Shown here piece by piece: positions 30,151 to 39,139 of a DNA stretch of 44,602 nucleotides. Position 1 is the stretch's first letter, and every line of letters begins with the position of its first letter. A program made the translations under genes and the position numbers. The stretch is from contig JAPLSQ010000029.1 in assembly GCA_026398535.1 (NCBI GenBank), positions 1 through 44,602 of the forward strand, in the 5' to 3' direction. Source of the DNA: Candidatus Sumerlaeota bacterium. Lineage in GTDB: Bacteria; Sumerlaeota; Sumerlaeia; Sumerlaeales; Sumerlaeaceae. Below the pieces are notes generated by a model that worked only from the letters and a program-made list of their open reading frames with translations, ran no database searches and was not told the origin of the DNA.

Positions 30151-32526
30151 TCAATTGTAGTTTCTCCACAGGCTGATCTTCGAGGGGCCGCCGTGGTAGA
30201 TGTCGGCAATCTCCCCGGCGCTGAGGGGGCGCGCATAAAAACCGTGCTCAGCCGTCGCGCCTTGAAAGTATTCTCCGGAGCTGTAATGGGGATTGCATCC
30301 GATACCGTAATCTGTTGCGAGCGTTTTCAGCGCCGCGGGAACGGCGATTGTCTCCTTGAACGCGCCATCGAGGTAAAGGCTGAACGACGCGCCATCCTTG
30401 ACGATGGCCACATGGCGCCACTGCTCATTCTCCAAGGGATAATTGCTTGTTTTGAAGACTGTATTGCTGGTTTCAAGCCCCGCGAAAAGGTTGGTTCCTC
30501 TGATGGTGATGCGCGCGGGATCGTCATAGTATCCGGCCCATGCGGATGCCACCTGGCGATAAGCCATGCCTGCGCCGGACATGCCTTGGGGGTTGAACCA
30601 CAGCAGAAGCGTGTATTGCTGGTCGGGAAAGTATTGAGTGCGGTAAGCAAGGAACGAGCTTGTGCCGTTGAAACCGAGGGCTTTTCCGGCTTGTCCGTTG
30701 CGGTCTGGCGCCGGGAATGTGTTGACCTCCCTGATGCGTGTTCCTGTGGTGGGAATGCCGGCGCCGTTCATGTCTGCCCAAGTCACAAGGCGCGCGGCAC
30801 CAAGGCTGTCGAGCCAGCGCTGCTTGAGGTCGGGCTCAGGGAAAAATGGCAGCGCCGACCCCATCTGCATCATGGCCAGAACCGAGTCGCCCTTCCATTG
30901 CGTCGTGATGGTGCGCCCGTTGAGGATCTCATCGGTGTAGTAAACAGGAAGGTTGATCTTGATGGAGATGGGCTGGTTGACCGGCGGACTGGCGATTTTC
31001 AGGTAATATGGTTCGAAGGAAAACGGCAGGGGTGAGCCAATGCTGCTGACAGTGATTGTCGTGCGATCCACCCAGCTTGACAGCCTGATGCGCAGCATGC
31101 CGGGCGTTTTGAGTGTCACGGTCAGCAGTCCATCGCTGGCGTAGGGATTTTGAACGCGGATGGCCCCGTTCTCAAAATCAAAAAGCAGGTTGACATAATG
31201 ATTGTCGTTGACGAAACGGCAGCAGTTCTTTTTTACCTCGGCGACTGTCGCGACTCCGCCTGCCACGATGTCCATGAAAAACGATCCGCCGAAGTAAGGA
31301 TTCTGTGTGCTCATATGTCCGTAGGGCGAGGGAAATCCGTATGCGCCCTGAACGCGCTCACGCACCATATACTGGCTGTCGGAGGGCGGCGGGTTGGGGC
31401 TGGGATTGATGAAGCTGATGTCGAGGAGTTGCGCGGGCAGCAGATGGGCGCGGGTGAAGCGCTCGGCGTCCTGATAATATTGCGGCCAGCCCCAGTCGCC
31501 CAGCCTTAATGCGGTCTCGATGACTTCGGCCGTGTTGTTGATTTCGCCCACATCGCTATGCTGGCTGATGGTTTCCGGCGCCCAGCCCGTCTGCCGGCTG
31601 ATGACAGCGCCCTGCCCATTGTCGTATCGCGCGCGGACAAGGTTCATCATCGCGGAGTTGCTGGTGACGTAAGCGACTTCAGCCACGGCGTTTGTTTGTG
31701 CCACAAGCTCAAAGCCGTGGTCGAAGCCGCTGATGCTGCCGTTGGGCGGAAAATCAAGCAGCACACACACATTGGCCAGGTTCACCGCCATGTCCAGCGC
31801 CGGCACATGCCCCATCGCCTCATAATACTTGACAAGCGACCAGATGCGGAAAGGATAAGTGGCCGTCTCCATGCTGGGACCGGGCCAGGCGGGCGCCCCC
31901 CCCGTGCCTCCGCCCGCAAGACCAAAATGCTGCTGGAAGGCCTGCCAGCTATAACCGGGATTAATGTACCATGCCTGGCAGTTGGCGATGGAGTCGTTGT
32001 AATACTGGATGGCCGTCGAGTCGTTGCGGAACTCGGCAAGCCCCAGCAACCCGCGAAATCCAGCACCATCGTTGAAAATCCAGCATGTGGTGTAGGGTGC
32101 GCCCTGGCTGTCGGGATTTGCCGGGATGCCGCGAACAACCTGATAGGAATCGATCAGCACCTTGCGGTACTTGTTGACAACCGCTGGATCGATATTGATC
32201 TCGGCGGCCCGCCCCGCCTTCAGCAGGGCATAAAGCGTGCGCCCCGTCACATTGCCCACGCTGAGCCGCGAATCAAACGCCATTTGAGGACGTCCCATCA
32301 CGTTGCAATAGAAATAAGGGATGTCGCGATCGTCAGGATTGAGGATGCTCGACATGCAGTGAATTCCAGACGAGAGCGCAAGGTCGAGATCATGCGTGTT
32401 GACCTTGAGCGGCGTGATGGCCCGTCCCGGCAGGCACGTCGCAAGAAGTGTGATCAGCGCCACAGTTCGGAGCTGCATGGGTTGGAACAATGTCACGGTA
32501 TCAGTTTTTTTCACTGCTGCTTTCAT
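30151..32526 (-). CDS. secreted GH127-like putative glycoside hydrolase with C-terminal LamG domain (paralog 2)
   Basis: A clear signal peptide precedes 'ITPLKVNTHDLDL' (core LRTVALITLLATCLPGRA). The N-terminal alpha/alpha-barrel-like module carries 'DVGEINNTAEVIETALRLGDWGWPQYYQ' (about residue 323) and 'RAHLLPAQLLDISFINPSPNPPPSD'. Next comes a beta-sandwich ('MLRIRLSSWVDRTTI') that ends 'MMQMGSALPFFPEPD'. Residues about 590-780 form a LamG domain ('QYTLLLWFNPQG', 'EQWRHVAIVKDGASFSLYLDGAFKE'). It is closest in layout to paralog 1, so the pair looks like a tandem duplication. GAAAGG precedes ATG 32526. It is likely a periplasmic or surface polysaccharide enzyme; the exact substrate (arabinose-, galactose- or uronate-containing) cannot be told. 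Confidence 0.65.
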   Translation of the reverse strand: MKAAVKKTDTVTLFQPMQLRTVALITLLATCLPGRAITPLKVNTHDLDLALSSGIHCMSSILNPDDRDIPYFYCNVMGRPQMAFDSRLSVGNVTGRTLYALLKAGRAAEINIDPAVVNKYRKVLIDSYQVVRGIPANPDSQGAPYTTCWIFNDGAGFRGLLGLAEFRNDSTAIQYYNDSIANCQAWYINPGYSWQAFQQHFGLAGGGTGGAPAWPGPSMETATYPFRIWSLVKYYEAMGHVPALDMAVNLANVCVLLDFPPNGSISGFDHGFELVAQTNAVAEVAYVTSNSAMMNLVRARYDNGQGAVISRQTGWAPETISQHSDVGEINNTAEVIETALRLGDWGWPQYYQDAERFTRAHLLPAQLLDISFINPSPNPPPSDSQYMVRERVQGAYGFPSPYGHMSTQNPYFGGSFFMDIVAGGVATVAEVKKNCCRFVNDNHYVNLLFDFENGAIRVQNPYASDGLLTVTLKTPGMLRIRLSSWVDRTTITVSSIGSPLPFSFEPYYLKIASPPVNQPISIKINLPVYYTDEILNGRTITTQWKGDSVLAMMQMGSALPFFPEPDLKQRWLDSLGAARLVTWADMNGAGIPTTGTRIREVNTFPAPDRNGQAGKALGFNGTSSFLAYRTQYFPDQQYTLLLWFNPQGMSGAGMAYRQVASAWAGYYDDPARITIRGTNLFAGLETSNTVFKTSNYPLENEQWRHVAIVKDGASFSLYLDGAFKETIAVPAALKTLATDYGIGCNPHYSSGEYFQGATAEHGFYARPLSAGEIADIYHGGPSKISLWRNYN

Positions 32527-32588
32527 AACCTTTCACTACAATTTGAGTAACACCGCAATCCTGAGTCGACGGCATATGGCTTGTCCTG

Positions 32589-34313
32589 TTATTCATAATA
32601 TTGGAAATCATCCGCGTTGGTTGGAATTTCAGGAAAGTATGGAAGCGATGTGCCCATCTGGTTCATCGCGGCGATTGAGTCGCCCTTCCAGAGTATGCGA
32701 ACGCTCCGTCCGTTGATCACTTCCGTAGTATAACGCATTTCCAGCATGATGCGGACGTCTATTCGCTTGCCAATGGGAGGAGCGGTGATTTTCAGATAAT
32801 AAGGGGTCAAGCTGAACGGTGCACCCATACCGTCGATGGTCACGGACACCTTGGCGCGGTCGACCCAGCTTGGCAGCCTCACTTGGAGATCGCCCGGAGT
32901 TTTCAGCGTCACATAGACCGGCGTATCGTCAGGATACGGACCGATCACCTTGATCTGGCTGTCCTCGTAGTTGAACAGCAGGTTCACGAAATGACCTTCA
33001 CCGGTGTGTTTGCAGCAGTGTGTCTTCACTTCGGCAAGCGAGGCGATTCCGCCGCCGACAATATCCATGTAGAACGCGCCATTGAGATAAGGATTGATTG
33101 TGCTCAGGTGGCCGTAAGGCGCGGGGAAACCATAGGCGCCGCGCACGCGTTCGCGCACCCGCGCGTAGCCGTCTGAGGGCGGCGGATCGGGGCTGGGATT
33201 GACGAAGCTGATGTCGAGCAGTTGTGCCGGCAGCAGGTGCGCGCGCGTAAATCGCTCGGCATCCTCATAGTATTGCGTCCAGCCCCATTCGGCCAGCCGC
33301 AGAGCTGTTTCGGCCATCTCGCCCGTGTTGTTGATCTCGCCCACATCGCTGTGCTGACTGAGTCTCTCCGGCACCCATCCAGTGCCGGGGCTCGAGACGG
33401 CGCGCACGCCATTGTCATAACGCGCTCGCACGCGCTCCATCATCAGGCTATTGCTTGTGGCGATGGCGATTTCGGCAAGGTCGGTCATGTGCAGCATGCA
33501 CCTGTACATATGGTCATATCCTGCAATGTTGCCATCGGCGGGGAAATAAAAGGTCAACAGGAACGTCCCGAAAGTGGTCGCCATATCGAGCGCAAGCTGA
33601 TTGCCCGACGCCGCATGATAGCGCACAAGGTATTTGGAATCGAAGAAGCTCTCAAGATTGTAGACATTCGGCCCCGGCCAAGCGACAGAGCCGCCCGTTC
33701 CGCCCCCCACAAGCCCAAACTGTTGTTGATAGGCCTGCCAACTGAAACCCGGATCAAAGAAATAATTCTTCAGATTAAGAAGACCGTCATCGAAATACTG
33801 CCTTGTGGTCGTGTCGCCCTGATACTGCCACATGCCAAGCATGCCGCGGAATCCGCAGTGAGCCAGAAACGTCCAGACGTCGGTGTATGACCCACCGAGA
33901 TAATGGGGCCCGGCGGGAATACCGCGCTCAAGCTGGTAGGAATCCAGAAGTATTGTGCGATACTTTGAAACAACGCCCGGATCAGGCGTCACACCAATCA
34001 CGTCGGCAGCCTTAAGAATCGCGTAAAGGCTTCTTCCGACGACGTTCTGCACGCTGTATGTCGGATTGAAGCGCATCATCGGCGTGTTGATGAGCACGAG
34101 GCACTCGAAATAGGGGATGTTGCGGTCGTTGGGATTCATGATGTTTGACATGCAGTGAATCCCCGCCGAAAGGGCGAGATCGATGTCCCATGTGTTCACC
34201 TGCAGCGGTGCAGCCGCATCAACAGCTCCCACGCGCCAGACAATGCCACCTATAATCACAAACTTCTTGAGACCGCTCAGCCGTTCAATTGCTTTTTTCA
34301 TGATTTGCCTCAT
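32589..34313 (-). CDS. secreted GH127-like putative glycoside hydrolase, no LamG (paralog 3)
   Basis: A signal peptide (LKKFVIIGGIVWRVGAVDAAA) precedes 'PLQVNTWDIDLALSAGIHCMSNIMNPNDRNIPYF'. The barrel module has 'DVGEINNTGEMAETALRLAEWGW' (about 320) and 'AHLLPAQLLDISFVNPSPDPPPSD', then 'DIVGGGIASLAEVKTHCC' and a beta-sandwich ('LQVRLPSWVDRAKVSV'). The protein stops soon after 'MNQMGTSLPYFPEI', just where LamG begins in paralogs 1 and 2. ATG at 34313 or 34301. It is 33 bases after the permease gene. Length 574 aa. It marks the core catalytic module shared by the family. Confidence 0.65.
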   Translation of the reverse strand: MRQIMKKAIERLSGLKKFVIIGGIVWRVGAVDAAAPLQVNTWDIDLALSAGIHCMSNIMNPNDRNIPYFECLVLINTPMMRFNPTYSVQNVVGRSLYAILKAADVIGVTPDPGVVSKYRTILLDSYQLERGIPAGPHYLGGSYTDVWTFLAHCGFRGMLGMWQYQGDTTTRQYFDDGLLNLKNYFFDPGFSWQAYQQQFGLVGGGTGGSVAWPGPNVYNLESFFDSKYLVRYHAASGNQLALDMATTFGTFLLTFYFPADGNIAGYDHMYRCMLHMTDLAEIAIATSNSLMMERVRARYDNGVRAVSSPGTGWVPERLSQHSDVGEINNTGEMAETALRLAEWGWTQYYEDAERFTRAHLLPAQLLDISFVNPSPDPPPSDGYARVRERVRGAYGFPAPYGHLSTINPYLNGAFYMDIVGGGIASLAEVKTHCCKHTGEGHFVNLLFNYEDSQIKVIGPYPDDTPVYVTLKTPGDLQVRLPSWVDRAKVSVTIDGMGAPFSLTPYYLKITAPPIGKRIDVRIMLEMRYTTEVINGRSVRILWKGDSIAAMNQMGTSLPYFPEIPTNADDFQYYE

Positions 34314-34346
34314 TTCTCCATGGCCTCAATTTTTCGCATCCGGAAA

Positions 34347-35183
34347 TCAGCCTTTCAAACCGCTCAGAACCATTCCCTGGATGAAGTATTTCTGAAAGAC
34401 AAAGAACACGGCGATGCATGGCAGCAGGACAAGGATTGACGCCGCCATCAGGGTATGGAGATGAATGCCCCCGTAGAAGTAATTCTGATAGAAGCTGAGC
34501 GCGAGCGCCAGCGTGCGCTTGCTCTCGGATGATATGTATATCAGCGGCCCGAGGAAATCGTTCCATGTTCCCATGAATGTGAAAATGGCGACGGTGATGA
34601 ACGCCGGGCGGGTCAATGGGGTGATCACATGCCAGTATGTCTGGAAATATCCGCATCCGTCGATCTTCGCAGCATCCTCCAAGGCTAGCGGAATGCCTTT
34701 GAAAAATTGCCGGAACAGGAAAATGAAGAAAGCGTTGCCGAAAAACGCGGGCACATAAAGCGGCAGGAGTGTGTCAATCCATCCGGTGAAGACAAACATC
34801 GCGAATGTGGGCACCATGGTCACCTGCGCGGGCAGCATCATCGTCGCCAGCGAAATCATGAATATCAAGTCGCGTCCAGCCCAGCGCAGGCGCGCAAAAC
34901 TGTATGCCGCGAACGAACAGGAAAACAGCGTGCCCAGCATCGCCATGCCGGTGACCCATAATGTGTTGGTCAGGTAGCGCGCAAACGGCCACTCCGTGAA
35001 AACATCCAGGTAATTCGACCATTTGGCGGGCCGTGGAATCCATTGCGGGGGGTATTTGAAGACGTCGCCAGGCTCCTTGAGCGACGTGGAAAGCATCCAT
35101 GCCAGCGGCGCCAGCAGGACAAGCGCGCCTGTCAGCAGCAGCAGGAACACGATGGTATCGCCTATGGCTTTGCGGTTCTTCAT
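34347..35183 (-). CDS. carbohydrate ABC transporter permease, MalG/CUT1 type
   Basis: This inner-membrane channel subunit of a sugar importer has six hydrophobic segments. The EAA loop 'LEDAAKIDGCGYFQTYWHVITPLTRPA' (about residues 182-208) contacts the ATPase. Its C-terminus 'YFIQGMVLSGLKG' is the typical MalG ending. Length 278 aa. It starts 3 bases after the stop of the MalF-type gene. No ATP-binding subunit lies in the window; CUT1 systems often share one encoded elsewhere (MsmK/UgpC-like), an inference here. Confidence 0.95.
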   Translation of the reverse strand: MKNRKAIGDTIVFLLLLTGALVLLAPLAWMLSTSLKEPGDVFKYPPQWIPRPAKWSNYLDVFTEWPFARYLTNTLWVTGMAMLGTLFSCSFAAYSFARLRWAGRDLIFMISLATMMLPAQVTMVPTFAMFVFTGWIDTLLPLYVPAFFGNAFFIFLFRQFFKGIPLALEDAAKIDGCGYFQTYWHVITPLTRPAFITVAIFTFMGTWNDFLGPLIYISSESKRTLALALSFYQNYFYGGIHLHTLMAASILVLLPCIAVFFVFQKYFIQGMVLSGLKG

Positions 35184-35186
35184 CTG

Positions 35187-36074
35187 TCAGTCCTCATAAT
35201 GCACCCAGTATTTCGCCAAGGCGAAGTTGAGCAGCGTGAGCGAGAGAATGATGACGAAGAGCAACCATGCCAGCGCGGAGGCATAACCCATCTTGAGCCA
35301 CTCGAAGGCATTGCGGTAGAGATAGAGAACAAAGAACAGTGTGGCATTGGCGGGGCCGCCGTTGGTCATGACATAGGCCTGCGTGAACACTTGGAACGAG
35401 CCGATGATGCCCATAATCAGGGTGAAAAACAGCACAGGCGAAAGCATGGGTATGGTCACGTGCCGGAAGGATTTCCACGGCCCCGCACCGTCGATCATCG
35501 CGGCCTCATAAAGCTGGTCGGGAATGTTCTGCAGCCCCGACAGGTAAATGATGGCCGTCCCCCCGATCCCCCACAGGCCCATGATGATGAGAGCGGGCAA
35601 CGCCCACGATTCGCTGGCAAGCCAGCCGGGGGCGGGCAGGGAGAAATACCGCAGAAACGTGTTAATCAGACCGAATTCGGGACTAAAAACCCATTGCCAC
35701 AGCATGGCCACCGCCACGCCCGAAAGAATGGCGGGCAGATAGTAGATTGTGCGGAAAATGGCCAGCCCCGGAAGCCGCCTGTTAAGACCAAGCGCAACAA
35801 GTAGAGCAAAGCCCATGCCAAGAGGCACGCTGGCAAACGTGTAGATCGCCGAGACCTTGACCGATTGCCATAAGAGCGGGTCGTTACCGAGCAGTTCTTT
35901 GTAGTTTTGCGCCCCAATCCATTTGGGCCTGGTGAGCAAGTCCCAATCCGTGAAGCTGACGATAAATGAAGTGATGATGGGGCCGGCAACGAACAGGAGC
36001 AGTCCGAGCAACCACGGCAAAACGAATATCCATGCGGCGGTTGTTTCGCGGGCGCGGAGGCTTCGCTGCTTCAT
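35187..36074 (-). CDS. carbohydrate ABC transporter permease, MalF/CUT1 type
   Basis: The second channel subunit. It begins 'MKQRSLRARETTAAWIFVLPWLLGLLLFVAGPIITSF' and has six segments and the EAA loop 'YEAAMIDGAGPWKSFRHVTIPMLSPV'. ATG at 36074 overlaps the stop of the binding-protein gene (ATGA), so this start is preferred over upstream codons that would extend 28 residues into that gene. Length 295 aa is normal. It works with the MalG-type subunit directly downstream. Confidence 0.95.
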   Translation of the reverse strand: MKQRSLRARETTAAWIFVLPWLLGLLLFVAGPIITSFIVSFTDWDLLTRPKWIGAQNYKELLGNDPLLWQSVKVSAIYTFASVPLGMGFALLVALGLNRRLPGLAIFRTIYYLPAILSGVAVAMLWQWVFSPEFGLINTFLRYFSLPAPGWLASESWALPALIIMGLWGIGGTAIIYLSGLQNIPDQLYEAAMIDGAGPWKSFRHVTIPMLSPVLFFTLIMGIIGSFQVFTQAYVMTNGGPANATLFFVLYLYRNAFEWLKMGYASALAWLLFVIILSLTLLNFALAKYWVHYED

Positions 36075-37420
36075 CGAACCCTGTCTTCCTTGAGAGCGGC
36101 ATTGACTTTGGGCAGAAGCGACTTGACACATTCCGCGGCTGTTTTCTGCCCCAGCCAAAAGCGGTCAAGTTCCATGGGCATGATGGTCTCACAGATTTTC
36201 ACGGCATTGAGGTGCAACACATCGCCCGGCGTCGCCTTCTTAATGTCGGTGATGCGGATATCGCAATGGTTGGGAGGAACGCCCTGAGGGTGCCAGAAAT
36301 TCGGATCGCGAGCCCACGATTCGCGCGACGGTATCCAGAGGGCAAAATCGCCCATGAGCCGCTGGGCGCGCTCACTCTGGTAAAATCTCACGAGCTTCCA
36401 GGCTTCTTCCGGGTGTTTTGTGTCCGAGCGAATGCCGTGTCCGCACACCCTTACGGCAACAGCGAACCGTTCGCACCGGGGCAGGGGCGCCATCCCCCAC
36501 TCGAAGGACTTGATCGCCCGGTATTGCTCGACCATCCACGTGCCCTCGATCTGCATGGCGATTTTTCCTGTCAGGAAATCGCCGCCCAGCATGTTCATTG
36601 TCATCGGTGAGGGCGACACCTTGTGCTTGTAGATGAGATCCTGCAGGAATTGCAGCGCGGCAATGGCATTGGCATCGTCGAGCAGGCAGACAGTAGGCTC
36701 AGCCATCCGGTCAAACAATTTCGCGCCATTCTGCCAAATGAAATTCATGTACTGCCCCCACCACGGGTAAAAATGTATGCCAAACTGAAGCGGGTGCCGC
36801 CCATCTAACTTCGTGAGCTTTTTCGCGGCGCTGAGCATGTCGTCCCATGTCCAGTTCCCGTCCGGATAAGCCACGCCAGCCTCGTCAAAGAGCGTTTTGT
36901 TGTAATAAAGATGAAAGGTTACCGGGCCAAGCGGACAGAAAAAGATATCGTTGTTCCAAGTATAAGAATCCTTCACATACTTGGTGAGCGAATCATCTTC
37001 CTGGAGGAAGGAGGGATTGGTCTGCCGCTCCAGATCGATAAATTTCTGCAGGCTCATGATCCGGTTGTTGCGGTAATAGGCATATGCTTGCCACGCGGTC
37101 AGCCACATGACATCGGGCGCCACGCCGGCCGCGTTGAGAATCTGGAGCTTCGTGTTGTATTGCGGGCCTGGAATGTGCATGATATCAACGTCAATGCCGG
37201 GATTTTCTTCCATGAACGCGTTGACGATCCGCCTGTTGATGGTCATTTCTTCCGGGCTGCCCCATGTCGAGAATTTGAGACGGACTTTTTTGGCGGCGCC
37301 AGCGGGCCCCTCGCGGGAACAAGCCGCGCACAGCGCGACCATGGCAACAGCCGACAGAATAAGGGCGTAAAACCATATCTGAACGCCTGAGCGGGCAATA
37401 AATGTTCGGTTCAATGCCAT
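36071..37420 (-). CDS. extracellular sugar-binding lipoprotein (family 1 SBP)
   Basis: The signal peptide ends in a lipobox-like 'LCAACS' (Cys about 34). 'VRLKFSTWGSPEEMTINRRIVNAFMEENPGIDVDIMHIPGPQYNTKLQILNAAGVAPDVMWL' is the classic start of a CUT1 binding protein. 'LTGKIAMQIEGTWMVEQYR' and 'KHPEEAWKLVRFYQSE' are family features of the second lobe. It delivers an oligosaccharide to the two permeases encoded just after it; the order SBP-MalF-MalG is standard. Length 449 aa. Ligand unknown, presumably the product of the GH127-like enzymes. Confidence 0.95.
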   Translation of the reverse strand: MALNRTFIARSGVQIWFYALILSAVAMVALCAACSREGPAGAAKKVRLKFSTWGSPEEMTINRRIVNAFMEENPGIDVDIMHIPGPQYNTKLQILNAAGVAPDVMWLTAWQAYAYYRNNRIMSLQKFIDLERQTNPSFLQEDDSLTKYVKDSYTWNNDIFFCPLGPVTFHLYYNKTLFDEAGVAYPDGNWTWDDMLSAAKKLTKLDGRHPLQFGIHFYPWWGQYMNFIWQNGAKLFDRMAEPTVCLLDDANAIAALQFLQDLIYKHKVSPSPMTMNMLGGDFLTGKIAMQIEGTWMVEQYRAIKSFEWGMAPLPRCERFAVAVRVCGHGIRSDTKHPEEAWKLVRFYQSERAQRLMGDFALWIPSRESWARDPNFWHPQGVPPNHCDIRITDIKKATPGDVLHLNAVKICETIMPMELDRFWLGQKTAAECVKSLLPKVNAALKEDRVR

Positions 37421-37511
37421 TTCAGAAAGATGCCCTCACAGGTTCGGTGGCGCGCGGCGCGGGCTGTCTGTGTTTTGCGATGCGCGCTGGCATTGCGCCC
37501 AAAAGGCCATC

Positions 37512-39089
37512 CTAAGCCGTCGGCTCCTTAACTTCGGCCATTTCAAAAAACGGGAGGAAGTCGCCGGAAGGCTGCATCTGAACCACCTGGCCGCCGCACC
37601 AGATCATGCGCAGAAGCCGCGAGTTGACCATTTCCTCGGTCTCAATCTCCCTCAGGGGGAACTCGATCACGAATTGGTTCGATCCGTCTGATGGCGTGAG
37701 GAAAAGGCAGTCCGCGTTGACAACGGTTGCAATGGCCGCGCCATTTCGCGTCACTGTGATTTCATCCCGGGCGATCCATGGCCGAAGCCTGATCGCGATT
37801 TTTCTGCTGCTGCCGGCTTTGACGGTGATTTTGCCCTCCTCTGGCAGCCAGCTGCCCATTTCAATACCGTTGGTGTCACAGTCGACAAACAGATTGATGT
37901 AATCGGCATCGGCCTTTCGCACAAACAGATTGCGGGCGGTTTCGCAGAGCGCCTGTATCGCGCCGCATGTAATATCGAAATTGAAATTCAGGTGTTCGAC
38001 CCCGTTGGCCTTGTGGCCATAGGGCGCCGGGAATCCGAACGCGCCGAGACTGCGCCCGCCCACGCGCGACTCAGAATCGCCGCAAGGATCCGGCGTCTGA
38101 GCGATCCACGACACGTCCGTGAGCTGCGAAGGAAAAATGTGCGAGCGTAGCATCATGTCCACATCGTCGTAATACCCCGTGCGTCCCCAGCGCGCAAGGA
38201 TAAGCGCCGTCTGGATGATATCGCCCGTGTTGTTGATCTCCCCAACGTCGAGGTTGTTGGAAAGATTTTCCTTCGACCATCCCATTCTGGTGATCAGCGT
38301 CCCAAACGAGGTATCGTAGAGCTGCCGCACGCGCTCCATGAGACGCGTGTCATTGAGGCTTTCGGCAAGCTGTGCCAGCGAACTGATGGTCGATGTGATG
38401 GAATGCACATGCCATCCGGCTCCGGCGCTTGCGGTTCCGTCGCTGTTGAAACACGAAACCAGAATCTTGTTCTTGATCCGTGAGGCAAGATCAAGCGCCA
38501 GGAAACTGCCCGTTGTCTGGTAATATTTCACAAGCGAACCGATCAGCCGCCCGCTGGTTGAGACAAGATATCTGTCGTGGGTGACACCGACAGGCATGAT
38601 GTCTGGGCATCCGGCAATCATGGCTTCATTCCAGCCGCCGTCGGGATTGAGCAATTCGGACAAGCGCATGATCATCTTGTCGGCCAATTCCCTTGCTTTG
38701 GCATCTTCGCGCCATTTCACCAGCGCGCGCAGGCCGGCCAGCCCTTCGCGCAGGTTGTGCATGATCACTGATTTGCGCCCCCCGCGATTCGGATCGGGAT
38801 AGCCGTTGAGATGATCTCCGCCCTTGCAGGATTCAAAGAGATGCTGCCGGTATCGGTCCACAACGCGCGGATCGATCTGGGCTCCCATCGTGCCTTCGGC
38901 CATCAGGAGCGCGTCAAGCGCCCGGCCGCTAAGATGGGGCAGATCGAACACATCGGCATGATAAAAATGCGGGCGCGATGCAAGCGTGGCAACTCCAAAA
39001 TACGGCACGCCTCCGTGAGCCTCATCAAAGATGTTGCTGATGTTGTGAATTGCCAGATTGACCGCTTCACTGATCCGGTCCTTATGCAT
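37512..39089 (-). CDS. cytoplasmic GH127-like putative glycoside hydrolase (paralog 4)
   Basis: It has no signal peptide ('MHKDRISEAVNLAIHNISNIFDE'), so it should act in the cytoplasm on imported sugar. It shares with the three exported paralogs 'LDVGEINNTGDIIQTALILARWGRTGYYDDVDMMLRSHIFPSQLTDVSW' (about 279-325), 'FGFPAPYGH', and the ending 'LPFFE'. 'FDITCGAIQALCETARNLFV...DYINLFVDCDTNGIEM' followed by 'IAIRLRPWIARDEITVTRNG' aligns well with the end of the GH127 barrel and its beta-sandwich, with one Cys (ITCG) where GH127 has its Cys pair. GAGG lies about 10 bases before ATG 39089. It is 91 bases upstream of the binding-protein gene. It suggests a pathway with an extracellular and an intracellular cleavage step by related enzymes. 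Confidence 0.6.
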   Translation of the reverse strand: MHKDRISEAVNLAIHNISNIFDEAHGGVPYFGVATLASRPHFYHADVFDLPHLSGRALDALLMAEGTMGAQIDPRVVDRYRQHLFESCKGGDHLNGYPDPNRGGRKSVIMHNLREGLAGLRALVKWREDAKARELADKMIMRLSELLNPDGGWNEAMIAGCPDIMPVGVTHDRYLVSTSGRLIGSLVKYYQTTGSFLALDLASRIKNKILVSCFNSDGTASAGAGWHVHSITSTISSLAQLAESLNDTRLMERVRQLYDTSFGTLITRMGWSKENLSNNLDVGEINNTGDIIQTALILARWGRTGYYDDVDMMLRSHIFPSQLTDVSWIAQTPDPCGDSESRVGGRSLGAFGFPAPYGHKANGVEHLNFNFDITCGAIQALCETARNLFVRKADADYINLFVDCDTNGIEMGSWLPEEGKITVKAGSSRKIAIRLRPWIARDEITVTRNGAAIATVVNADCLFLTPSDGSNQFVIEFPLREIETEEMVNSRLLRMIWCGGQVVQMQPSGDFLPFFEMAEVKEPTA

Positions 39090-39139
39090 TGTCTTGTGAC
39101 CTCATTCCTGTGAAAACCGGCCAAGGCAAGGGCGGACGT

